Of a DNA stretch of 64,000 nucleotides, positions 11,801 through 20,500 are shown piece after piece. Both the position numbers and the translations under genes were made by a program. Positions within the stretch are counted from its first letter, which is position 1. Each line of letters starts with the position of its first letter. The notes below the pieces were generated by a model. That model did not search any database and was not told the origin of the DNA. It saw only the letters and a list, made by a program, of their open reading frames with translations. Source of the DNA: Scolanthus callimorphus (lineage: Eukaryota; Cnidaria; Anthozoa; Actiniaria; Edwardsiidae); NCBI GenBank assembly GCA_033964015.1, contig CM066914.1:15269637-15333636 (forward strand), read 5' to 3'.

Positions 11801-14800
11801 CCGCGACTACGGTTAATCCTGTCACTACAGGGTGTCGTGTAATAAAGTTGAACATTGTGCTCGTGATTTTTAGTTTACTTTCAAGCGTACGTTTCTTCTG
11901 AAGCTCTTCGATTTCTGACGTCACCCAATTAGATAACATTTTATGACGTCATCAAATATGTACCGAACGAGACACGAAGTGGAGCCGATCGCATCCGAAC
12001 CTGTTTTGGGCTCTCGGGGTAGCCGAATACTCTCCGAACTAAGTAAAAAAAAATGTTCAAAAGTTGCCGAGCAACTTGCGGAAAAGCCTAAAAAGAATGA
12101 TGTTTTCTTGCAAGTGAAATGTCGTTTCCTTAAGGGGGGATACGGGTAGCATGGCAAATTGACCAGGCTTATTATTTGAAGCCTTTTTTCTTTCAGCATT
12201 TCAAAACAAGGAGGGTTTTATTGGGCTTACACACGGGGGAGGGGCTATTTCGAAATTTTACGGAAAATTATTCAGAGAAACATTGCCTGAAAAGGAGGCA
12301 TAAATTACCCATAAAGAGGGCACTATTACCGAAAAGCTTTGAAGTTGGAAGGTAATATTAACACTTTTTGTTCCAACCCGCTGCTAAATACCCAATCTCC
12401 TTTAATATGAAACTTTTATCCAGTTATATATTTTTTATTGTTTATTTTGTTACATGCTCTTCCATCTGTCCAATCCTCCATGCCATAGTCCTCTCCATTG
12501 TCCTCATTCCACTCTTCCTTGACTTCCTCCCCTCTTGGAACCTTACATTCTTTTTTTTTCTGAGAGATATCTTAATACACGCCAAATTAATAGGGACATT
12601 TTAGTAGGGAAGATTAAACATCTTCTCTTTTTTTATTTTTTTTATTTTATTAGAGGATCGTAATTGCTTACGCTCAACTCTTATCTTTTTTATTTATTTT
12701 TTGTATTTTTGGAGGTACGTACTAAATTCCGCTCGCTCGTTTTTTATAACTATATTTTTGTTGTCCTATATTGTCCTTGGAATGTATTTAAATCTCAATC
12801 TCCTATTTTTATGAATGTGGTTTCTCAAAGAAATTCTGTCAACGTTCTTTCCCAATCCTTTTCCTTGTCTTTATTTCTCTCTCTCCTTCACATTTTGTCC
12901 ATTCTGCTCCTTTTTATAGTTTTTTTGTCGACTGTTTTTATATTTCCGATGCGCTCGTCAACAACAGGCGGGTTTAGTTGAAAAATCCCCGTTCCAAACC
13001 CATGTACGTTTGATCCGAGGCTCGACGGTGGAATCGTCTTTGTCCAGCTGCCGCTGCTGTTTGGCCACCGCTTGCGCCACTGGCGTTCGTGCCAGAGGTG
13101 TTCGGCCCAGAGGTGCTCGACCCTTCTTCTGCGGATTTAGCAGTTTCCGATTTGCCAGCCGACTCGCCTTTCCCGACCTCGCCATCGTCCCCAGCACCCT
13201 GTGAAAACAAATCAAAGAAACAAAAATAAATACAAGGTTTTCAAGGTTTTATTATTCTATTTTGTACATACTAAATCATCAAGATGTGCTTTTCTTTGAG
13301 GCCATCACATCTTTCCTAATTACTTTCTTACCACTTCCTCCTTTTTTGAGCCGCGGCCGAACATCGAGAATAGTTTTCCGCGGTTTTTGTAAATAGCATA
13401 TCCTACGGCGGCTCCCGCGACTACGGTTAATCCTGTCATTACAGGATGTCTTGATATAAAGTTTAACATCGTGCTAGTGATTTTTAGTTTGCTTTCAAGC
13501 GTAATGTTCTTCTGACGCTCTTCGGTTTCTGACGTCACCCAATTAGATAACATTTTATGACGTCATCAAAGGTGTACCCGTACAAGTCACGAAGTCGAAC
13601 CGATCGCATCCGAGCGTGTTTTGGGAGCCGAAGACTCTCCGAACTAAGAAAAGTTGCTTTGTCCAAAGTTGCCGAGCAACTTGCGGAAAAGCCTAAAAAG
13701 AATTGTTTTCTTGTGAAATGTCGTTTTGGGTAGCATGCCGAATTGGCCGATCAGGGAGTCAGGCTTATTTTTGAAGCCTTTTTCTTTTCAGTATTTCAAG
13801 ACAAGGGAGGCTTTATTGGGCTTACACACGGGGGGAGGATTTTACGGAAAATTATTTAGACAAACCAAATTATTCATCTTGATGGGAAGGGGGGGGGGAC
13901 ATTTTGGCACTATTGCTGGGCACTATTGCCGAAAAGCTTTCAAGTTGGAAGGCAATATTAACAATTTTCGCTCCAACCCGCTGCTAAATATTATATATTT
14001 TTTATTGTTTATTTTGTTACATTCTCTTCCATCTGTCCAATCCTCTATGCCATAGTCCTCTCCATTGTCCTTATTCCACTCTTCCATAACTTCCTCTCTT
14101 CTTGAACCTTAATAAACGCCAAATTAATACGGACATTTTAGTAGAGAAGATGAAACATCTTCCCTTTATTAATTTAATTTAATTTTATTGTTCGTCTCGT
14201 GCCAAGGCGTTCGTGCCAGTGGCGTTCGCCTTTCCGCTTTGCCAGTCGACTCGCCTTTCCCGGCCTCGCCATCGTCAAAAAACAAAAATAAATACAAAAT
14301 CTTCAAGATGTGCTTGTCTTTGAGGTCAGCACATCTTTCCTAATTCCTTTCTTACCACTTCCTCCTCTTTTGAGCTGCGGCCGAACGTCGAGAATAGTTT
14401 GCCGCGGTTGTTGTAAATAGCATATCCTACGGCGGCTCCCGCGACTACGGTTAATCCTGTCATTACAGGATGTATTGATATAAAACTGAACATGATTGCT
14501 AGGTTCAATTTTATATCAAGACATCCTGTAATATCAAGCGTAAGAATCTTAAGAAGCTCTCCAATTTCTGACGTCACCCAGTTAGATTAGCTTTTATGTC
14601 GTCATCAAGTGAGATCAAATTCTATGACGTCATCACATCATGACCAGGCCGTGAGTAGACTGGGCCAGAGCGTGTTGGTCCGGAAATGATTTCTGGGAAG
14701 TTTATGTTTAGAAACATTATTTCAAAGTGAAAATAATTCTATTTTTACGATGACGACACATTTTCTGGTTGCCTCGGCTTAACTTGCTAATTCACTGCGC

Positions 14801-16028
14801 GCGCAGCAAGAGCTCGTTGCAAAGAACTGTTACTGCTCGTTACAAAGTACCTCGGCATCACATTCACATCAGATCTAAGATGGAACCTCCATGTCTCCAA
14901 AGTTACAAACAAGGGAAACCAAACTCTTGGTTTCTTAAGGCGAAACCTAAAGATCAACTCGCCTCCCATCAAGGCACTGGCATACAAAAGTCTGGTCCGA
15001 CCTGCACTGGAATATGCTGCTGAGGCATGGGATCCGTATACGAAAGGGGACATATACAATCTAGAGATGGTTCAAAGAAGAGCAGCACGCTTTGTGTTAA
15101 ATCGCCACCATAACACATCAAGCGTTACGGATATGTTAGCGGAACTAAACTGGGAAACGCTAGAACAAAGAAGAAAAAAACAAAGACTGTCTATGCTCTT
15201 TAAACTACACACTAACAAACTCCTGATTGATACATCTAACTACCTTATCCCACGTATACACAAAAGTCGCCATACACATGAACACTCCTATGAAGTCCCT
15301 TTTGCACATACTGATTCATATAAGTACTCTTTTTCCCCGAGAACAATAAGAGACTGGAACACTCTACCAACAAATGTCGTAAACGCCACTTCACAAAAGG
15401 CCTTCTTGGCCTCCGTTTAGACCACCATCCATCTATTTATTTAATTATTTATGTAACCCCTTAGTTTTCTTTTTTCCGATCTTATTTAATGTTTATTTTT
15501 GTATGTAATTTAAAACCCACAAGAATCATCATAATTGATGGAGGTGGAGTAAATGGAAGAAGAAGAAGAAGAACTGACTGCTTTTTCACATCAAATTATG
15601 TCTATAACCCTGGCTAAACTAGGAAACATGTAGCGCGCAACATTGTAGCTGGGCACTTTTCCTTCGTGAGAAACATTGTTGCGCGCGACAAAGTTTGTAG
15701 CAGGGACGTACAGAAAGACAAGAAACATTTTGTGTTCCCGAGACACGCGTGCGATGTTTCCAGGGAAACATACAGGACACAAATGTTGCGCGCTACATGT
15801 GTCGTATTACTGGTATAGCCGTAGCTTTTATCTTAACGTTTCGTTTGTGTCAATTTCTCAGGTGGAAGAATCAGTGAGGAAACTCTGCGGTCGTGTCTGT
15901 CCCACATGGATCTCAACACAATTCGAGTTCTAATCTGCGGACCACCGAACATGACGGACGATCTTTGCAAGCAGCTGCGCGACCTGAACGTGGGCGAGAG
16001 TAAGATACGCTACGAAAAGTGGTGGTAG
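6387..16028 (+). CDS. OXNAD1: OXNAD1, oxidoreductase NAD-binding domain protein
   Basis: Six coding exons: 6387-6440, 6836-6945, 7991-8132, 9316-9546, 10513-10615, 15862-16028; all GT-AG and in exact phase, giving 268 residues (human about 312). The order is that of ferredoxin-NADP reductase-like flavoproteins: an FAD-binding barrel with FKPGQWVDFFAPG and GGFSFCSTP, then the NAD-binding Rossmann core with LLLIAGGVGINPL and ICGPPNMTD, ending in the family's typical KWW terminus. The human protein is predicted mitochondrial; its exact reaction is not established. The exon holding the ATG opens directly after an acceptor, so a 5' UTR exon, or a further N-terminal coding exon with a targeting peptide, probably lies upstream. 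Intron 5 is 5.2 kb and contains three antisense mini-gene copies and a LINE tail. It converges on the ABCG gene. Confidence 0.93.
7048..7310. repeat. poly-G-ended foldback element with internal repeats (OXNAD1 intron 2)
   Basis: It begins with 'cccgggggagg' plus a long G run and ends with 'gggagtacccccccgg'. Inside, 'cctgaaaaccctaccc' recurs three to four times. Same architecture as the elements at 1995, 56458 and 61134. Confidence 0.6.
7518..7702. repeat. minisatellite of 'cttgcgttttgcg' variants (OXNAD1 intron 2)
   Basis: Imperfect array of 12-13-bp units mixing 'cttgcgttttgcg' and 'cttgcgtcttgtg'. The three forward and one reverse open frames (rich in Cys, Ala, Leu or in Lys, Thr, Gln) are by-products of the array. 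Confidence 0.85.
8578..8766. repeat. inverted-repeat element (OXNAD1 intron 3)
   Basis: 'agtcaaatcacactagt' at the left is matched in reverse by 'actagtgtgatttgact' at the right, with a second internal palindrome 'gctactagtaggctataa'. It is followed at 8766-8872 by another small palindrome with 'attattcctc' arms. Confidence 0.7.
8972..9288. mobile_element. Mutator-like MITE with 10-bp target duplication (OXNAD1 intron 3)
   Basis: The ends are inverted copies of 'attctcgaacccagagctcc' type sequence. The element is flanked by a perfect direct repeat 'tttaactgtt' (8962-8971 and 9289-9298). It belongs to a family with copies at 17708-17931 and 55786-56001, which also have 9-bp duplications, and degenerate copies near 31620 and 56010. 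Nine- to ten-base duplications are typical of Mutator-like transposons. Confidence 0.8.
9953..10044. repeat. 24-bp tandem repeat carrying an E-box in each unit
   Basis: Four copies of 'caccacgtggtgcgctgagcatga'-type units. CACGTG occurs at 9953, 9977, 10001 and 10025, spaced exactly 24 bases. It lies in OXNAD1 intron 4. CACGTG is the core recognised by bHLH factors; a regulatory role is only a possibility. Confidence 0.85.
11411..11939 (-). CDS. nested small membrane protein gene, copy 1
   Basis: Not recognised as a known family. Two exons: 11939-11718 and 11641-11411, joined by a 76-base intron (donor GTAAGA, acceptor TTTTCGCAG), phase 0, 150 residues. Residues 1-35 are polar and probably helical. 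Residues 37-55 form one membrane segment, TGLTVVAGAAVGYAIY, with a GxxxG pair, followed by basic KNRGK. The second exon is acidic and low in complexity, with three TNASG repeats, ending KRTWV. The same layout in three tandem copies, with the membrane segment kept, suggests a real gene. It lies antisense inside OXNAD1 intron 5. TGACGTCA boxes lie just before and just after the ATG. An orphan gene is more likely than a transposon because no terminal repeats or enzyme are seen. Confidence 0.62.
11916..11951. promoter_or_regulatory. paired TGACGTCA (CRE/bZIP) sites at nested copy 1
   Basis: Full palindromic TGACGTCA at 11916-11923 (inside the first codons) and 11944-11951 (just upstream of the ATG). 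The same pair occurs in copy 2 and one to two in copy 3. This is the consensus for CREB/ATF-type bZIP factors; use in regulation is inferred. Confidence 0.5.
12974..13553 (-). CDS. nested small membrane protein gene, copy 2 (altered C-terminus)
   Basis: Paralogue of copy 1 with the same structure: exon 13553-13332, donor GTAAGA, and exon 13198-12974 after a TTTTCACAG acceptor; 133-base intron. The first exon is same-length and nearly identical, with membrane segment TGLTVVAGAAVGYAIY intact. In exon 2 a deletion of part of the TNASG region shifts the frame, so the tail reads GGQTAAAAGQ... and ends GFFN instead of KRTWV. The two TGACGTCA sites are kept. It may be functional with a different tail, or decaying. 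Confidence 0.5.
13530..13565. promoter_or_regulatory. paired TGACGTCA sites at nested copy 2
   Basis: TGACGTCA at 13530-13537 and 13558-13565, in the same positions relative to the ATG as in copy 1. Confidence 0.5.
14326..14583 (-). pseudogene. nested small membrane protein gene, copy 3 (probable pseudogene)
   Basis: Third copy of the nested gene. The membrane segment TGLTVVAGAAVGYAIY is still readable, but the ATG used in copies 1 and 2 has been lost (the corresponding codons read as a stop-containing sequence), a palindromic insertion near 14462-14532 adds residues before the membrane segment, and the second exon survives only as a scrap at about 14205-14275 without its acceptor. Confidence 0.6.
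14569..14632. promoter_or_regulatory. TGACGTCA sites at nested copy 3
   Basis: TGACGTCA at 14569-14576 and 14625-14632. The position matching the second site of copies 1 and 2 is mutated (about 14596-14603), but a further perfect site lies upstream. Confidence 0.4.
14800..15575 (+). mobile_element. non-LTR retrotransposon (LINE) 3' end, 5'-truncated
   Basis: A continuous open frame from about 14815 to the stop at 15418-15420 encodes the C-terminal part of a LINE reverse-transcriptase protein. Typical pieces are KYLGITFTSDLRWNLHV, ALAYKSLVRPALEYAAEAWDP, EMVQRRAARFV and the closing RTIRDWNTLP. The catalytic reverse-transcriptase core is missing, as usual for 5'-truncated insertions. It ends in a 'gaagaagaagaa' tail near 15575. 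Located in OXNAD1 intron 5, same strand as the host. Confidence 0.88.
15628..15799. repeat. MITE-like element with 19-bp terminal inverted repeats
   Basis: 'acatgtagcgcgcaacatt' at the left is perfectly matched in reverse by 'aatgttgcgcgctacatgt' at the right. It ends only about 60 bases before the last OXNAD1 exon. Confidence 0.8.
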
Positions 16029-16211
16029 AACCCGGGTAATTCACTGACTTGGAATTTGGAAGAGAACCAGGTAATAGATCGTCATACGTAGACCCTGATT
16101 ACATGACGAATTTGAGCTCGGGCTAAGGAAAACTGGGCTGGGATTGTCAGCCCGGCATTAAGATAGATAGATAGATGGCTTTATTAAAGCTTGGCAGCCA
16201 GGCGGCTGAAT

Positions 16212-16430
16212 AGTCCAGTTTCGAATTCTCTAATCTATCGCTGAATAGGCATCAACGGCGCATAAATACAGTGGTAGCCTCGGTAAAAAAGTTTTGTATG
16301 TCTCCATTCAAGCTTCATCAGTTTTCTCGTTGATATTCACAACTTCTTCTACTTTAAACCGAGGCTCCCACTGTATTTATGCGCCGCCGATGCCTATTCA
16401 GCGGTAGATTGGAGAATTCGAAACTGGACT
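16212..16430. repeat. foldback MITE with about 78-bp arms
   Basis: Left arm 16212-16289 and right arm about 16351-16430 are inverted copies (agtccagtttcgaattctc, then gaataggcatc, then gcgcataaatacagtgg). Lies between the convergent OXNAD1 and ABCG 3' ends, preceded by a short GATA microsatellite at 16163-16176. Confidence 0.82.
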
Positions 16431-17050
16431 GTTATGGTTTAAATTACAAATAAAATCTTAAAATGTTAAAATATGGTCAAAGAAGATTTTAGCGAACGAT
16501 TAATTTACAACTGGTTTGATAATGATATTTATTTGTTTATCGCTGCACTTCCTTCTTGCTTATGACATACATAAGAGTAATCATGAAATAAATCAGAAGT
16601 CATTTACATGCAATGGCTTTTTATTTAATAGATATCTGCATTGATTGATTCATTATCAAATATAAGCTACAAGGCAATTGTTTATTAAAGCGTGTTTAAA
16701 GTTAGCAGGCTTCTCCTGGTAACTTTTTACAAGGCGCACATGAAACCAGGCAGGGGTGCAATCAGTTTTCTGAGCTTTGTGTTACACCTATTCTCAAGCC
16801 ATGTTCACACAGGTGTAATATGAAAATAAGCGCGCGCACTCTTGCGTCAAACATTAGAACACAGCATAATGGCTCGTTCACACGCTGTGACATCAGCTGC
16901 GATTTAACACGGTGAACTCATGGCGTTGCCATATATTTCTGTATGGACGGCCGACGGTCATAGCGATTTCACTCGCGACGGTCGCGGTGACGTCGCAAGC
17001 GTTTTCAACATGTTCAAATTTAACTGCTATGCAGGTGTGAGTTAATATCT

Positions 17051-17257
17051 CAAATATCGCAGTGACAAATATCGCAGTGACAAATATCGCAGTGACAAAT
17101 ATCGCAGTGACAAATATCGCAGTGACAAATATCGCAGTGACAAATATCGCAGTGACAAATATCGCAGTGACAAATATCGCAGTGACAAATATCGCAGTGA
17201 CAAATATCGCAGTGACAAATATGACAATATCGCAGTGACAAATATCGCAGTGACAAA
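17051..17257. repeat. 15-bp minisatellite, about 13 units
   Basis: Eleven back-to-back identical units of 'caaatatcgcagtga', one broken unit, then two more. Long reverse frames reading as LSLRY or CHCDI repeats are artefacts. No spacers between the units, so it is not a CRISPR array. Confidence 0.95.
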
Positions 17258-17554
17258 ACGCCGGCCGCGTTTACATGGCGCGAGTGTTGTCGCCGGTCCT
17301 CGTGAAAATCACACCTGAAATCGCAGCGCATGAACGGGTCATCAGGAAAATCTTATTTTCTTTCGGTTTCTTATGTTGTTGCTAAATTTGAACGCTAGCA
17401 AGGTTAGTCTGGCTCGGTTTAATTAGCGCGCCGCCTCTTTTTCTTCCCGACAAGCATTCACATAAGTCTATAAAAGAACCAGAGCTCAGGGCATACGCGA
17501 GAGGCACTTAGTATATGACAATAACAATGCGCATGCGCTCATCCATCGGTGGAA

Positions 17555-20500
17555 TCACTGCTTCTGATAAGATCGCCTGAGTAGCAGCAAGAAGGCCAAG
17601 GTACGGAACGCTACAAATAGACCAATCAGCGCATAGATGTCGTTCATCAAGTTGTTCTTAAAAAGAGAAAAAACAAGACGAAAGTGAGTTGTCAGATTCA
17701 AGTTGTACATTCTCGTACCCAAAGCTACCCCGGCTCGTCTCCTCACAGGGGAGTCTCTGGTGACATCCATTTGAGGACCATTGCTGATTGGCTGGTTTTG
17801 AACGTTGGTGCATGCGCAGAAAGGTGTTTCTCTCAGCGGCTCTGTATCAAATCTCGCGCATGCCTCTCAGTGGCTGTCAACAGAGCCTTTCCCGCGAGGA
17901 GACGAGCCAGGGAGCTCTGGGTAAGAGAATGCAAGTTGTACGACTATGATTCATTACAGTGCAGGATCAGAAATGAACTTTTTCATCCTCATGCCAAGTG
18001 GCACCTAAATTTCTTAAAATGTTTGCCAATATAAATTTTGTCGCCAGAAATTTAGAAACATTTTGAAGAGAGTTCCCGGCTGTATCTTGTTCGAGTTTAT
18101 GACTTGTCGCGACAAAATAAAAAATCAAGTCGATGACGAGAAAAATTTAGATCAGTCTCAGTTTCTGAGTTTCTGAGTTACTGAGTCATGTACAGGAGTC
18201 TCCCAAACTCCACCCCCCCCCCCCCCCCCCCCCACTCCACCCCCAGAAACTTGAGATTTTTATTACCTCATTGAGTCCAAGAAACTCTATAGCAGCGCTT
18301 CCATCCGGGATACAGACTCCACCTTCTGTGTTGTTCTGAGAAATGATGGCCGAACAGTCGTCTGAAATGTAGTGATTGAAAAACGTTATTTTTAAGGAGC
18401 TATTATCTGTCGAAGGCGAGGAGTGTGGATTCTCCCTTTCCTCACAACATGGCTATCTTTCCCTTTATATTCTCTTAGAAATCTCGAAATAACTATATCT
18501 ACAAACACAGTTTTATACTTGATTTACCGAATTCAATCGAGAATATTGCACTGCATTCTCCAACCAACCGATGAAAATGGATGCTTTCTCTGACTTGGTA
18601 TGTTGCTAGGTTGACACAATTGCTCTTTAAGCAGGTAGACTTGTCATCATTCAAGAACATATCACAGCCTCTTACCTACGACCCCGTAAGAATCCCATTG
18701 GTTGATGTTTAGCAGCTCATATCCATATGAAAACCACGATAGGTATTGGACCCATATGAAGTATATTGGCACGGTCCTGAGAAGAAGATTGGTAGTAGTG
18801 AGCGATCGTGCCGCCTGCAGAACATTTTTTTGCTACTAACAAGCAAAATAAGTATATTTTCTCACTCTTGGGCAATCTCCCTATGTAAGCAGTCAACAAC
18901 AGATAAGCGGAGTTGTACGTGAAATAGTCTTATGATGGTTATTATGGTGGTTTTAACAGCTGACCGGTTAGCTCATTGGTAGAGCGCTGGTCTGATATCC
19001 GGCCTGAACCGTACCAACACTCAGGGTCTTTTTTCTAGATAATTGAGTAGGGGCTGCCTTTGTTTCAACATCTGCCAAATGGTTAGATCTTCACGTCTTC
19101 TCTGATAAGGAAATAAAACCGTAGGTCCCGCAACGGCAAGAAGACAGGATAGCAGGGACAGACATGTAATATGACACGTACAATACTCACGTGTTCTTCA
19201 GATAGAAACCTCCCAGCAGCAGTAACGGTAACATGAGGGGTGTACTGATCGCACCCGCGGCTTGCACAGATTTGACCAGCGTCGATATTACATAACCTGG
19301 CGAGAGCATGCGCAAACGAATCATATTAAAAGAAGCATTCAGATGCAGCAAGACTTTGTCATGAGTGATACTTCCCACAAATCCAATCGGCGCCTGAATG
19401 AAGTTGAAGCTGATAAATTGCTTTGGCCTCGCTTTCATGCGCACGCCGCACGGATGGCTAGCGCGGATTTCGTGTGACTGTGAAAAGTGGCGCCAAAAGG
19501 TGTGCCGTGACCGTGCCGCGACCGTCCCGCGACCGTGCCGCGACCGTACCGCGACCGTGCCGCGACCGTACCGCGACCGTGCCGCGACTATGCGATCTAC
19601 AGCAGGCCAGATTCCGTGCAGCGACCGCAATCGTGCAGCACCGTGTCACTTTTCACAGTCATACGAAATCTGCCCTATGTACTTGCCGTATGAAACTGCT
19701 ACTTGCGTTGTCAAGCAAACAATGGCGTAACACAACAGGTAGTGTATGAAATCCTGTCGGAAACCTACAAAAGTACAAGACATACCAACATAGCGTAGTG
19801 ACAAAAGAGACCTGGCTACTACGGATTACAGTATTGTCCACAGTATTGTTTTGGGACGGAAAAATAGAAGCTAAATGAAGCTCGAACTGTATGATCGAGC
19901 GGCATTGGACATGGCCAGTTAAATGCACATGCGCGGATGGGTAGACGGGCCGGTCATCAACAGTGAAGTTGCATTGTACGTCGTAAGAGTGCAACTTACT
20001 CGTTTAGGAGGAACTATTTCCTGTATATGCTCAGATCAACTCCAGCCAAAATGAAACGTGCGCGCACTAATAGGGTTAATTCAGGAGCGGTTCGAGGTTT
20101 GATTAATAGGAAAAAAGCCGTAACGACAGCTTAACATTCTGCTGAAAAACTCTACCTATTCCCTTCCTACGTCTATCACTGAATGCAAGTACGTACCTAT
20201 CATCCAATATGGAATGGTAACAAGTATTAATGGCGATAGAAGAAACACCGGCAGCTAGACAAACAGGAGAAGAAGGAATGGAAACCAATCAGCTACCGAA
20301 TATCAGTCGTTTTCATTCAAGATGTGATACTTACCTCACATAATGTTTTACATATAAAGTAAATGTCCGTGCGATACATTCCGTTTTTATGTTCTCGTAT
20401 GAACACGGGAAGCTCAGAGGGGAAGACCTGAGGAAGACGTATATTGTATAAGTATATTGTATAAGTACGAGACCATTTCACCATCAAAGTGAGCGTCAAA

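Larger units (their letters stand above)
10640..14640. repeat. tandemly repeated 0.9-1.6-kb segment (three copies) in OXNAD1 intron 5
   Basis: Three head-to-tail segments: about 10640-12165, 12165-13755 and 13755-14640 (the last shortened). Each begins with 'ttcaaaacaagg' / 'cttacacacggggg' motifs, continues through a T-rich stretch with 'tctgtccaatcctc', and ends in a minus-strand mini-gene with its upstream TGACGTCA sites. Identity between copies is high but with indels, so the copies are recent, not identical. Confidence 0.85.

Noticed and set aside
17051..17257. CRISPR-like array
   Set aside because: Units are directly adjacent without unique spacers, and the genome is clearly eukaryotic. 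The same holds for the 48.5-kb array.
17042..17331. Reverse open frames reading LSLRY and CHCDI repeats
   Set aside because: They only translate the 15-bp minisatellite; a 15-base unit is open in several frames by chance.
18961..19030. Functional tRNA-Ile gene
   Set aside because: The D-arm looks right, but the anticodon stem, T-arm and acceptor stem do not pair, so I call it a SINE-like relic.
19187..19749. Arg-rich frames on both strands
   Set aside because: Products of the 'ccgtgccgcga' array. Only the segment 19191-19296 on the minus strand is coding (ABCG exon 16).
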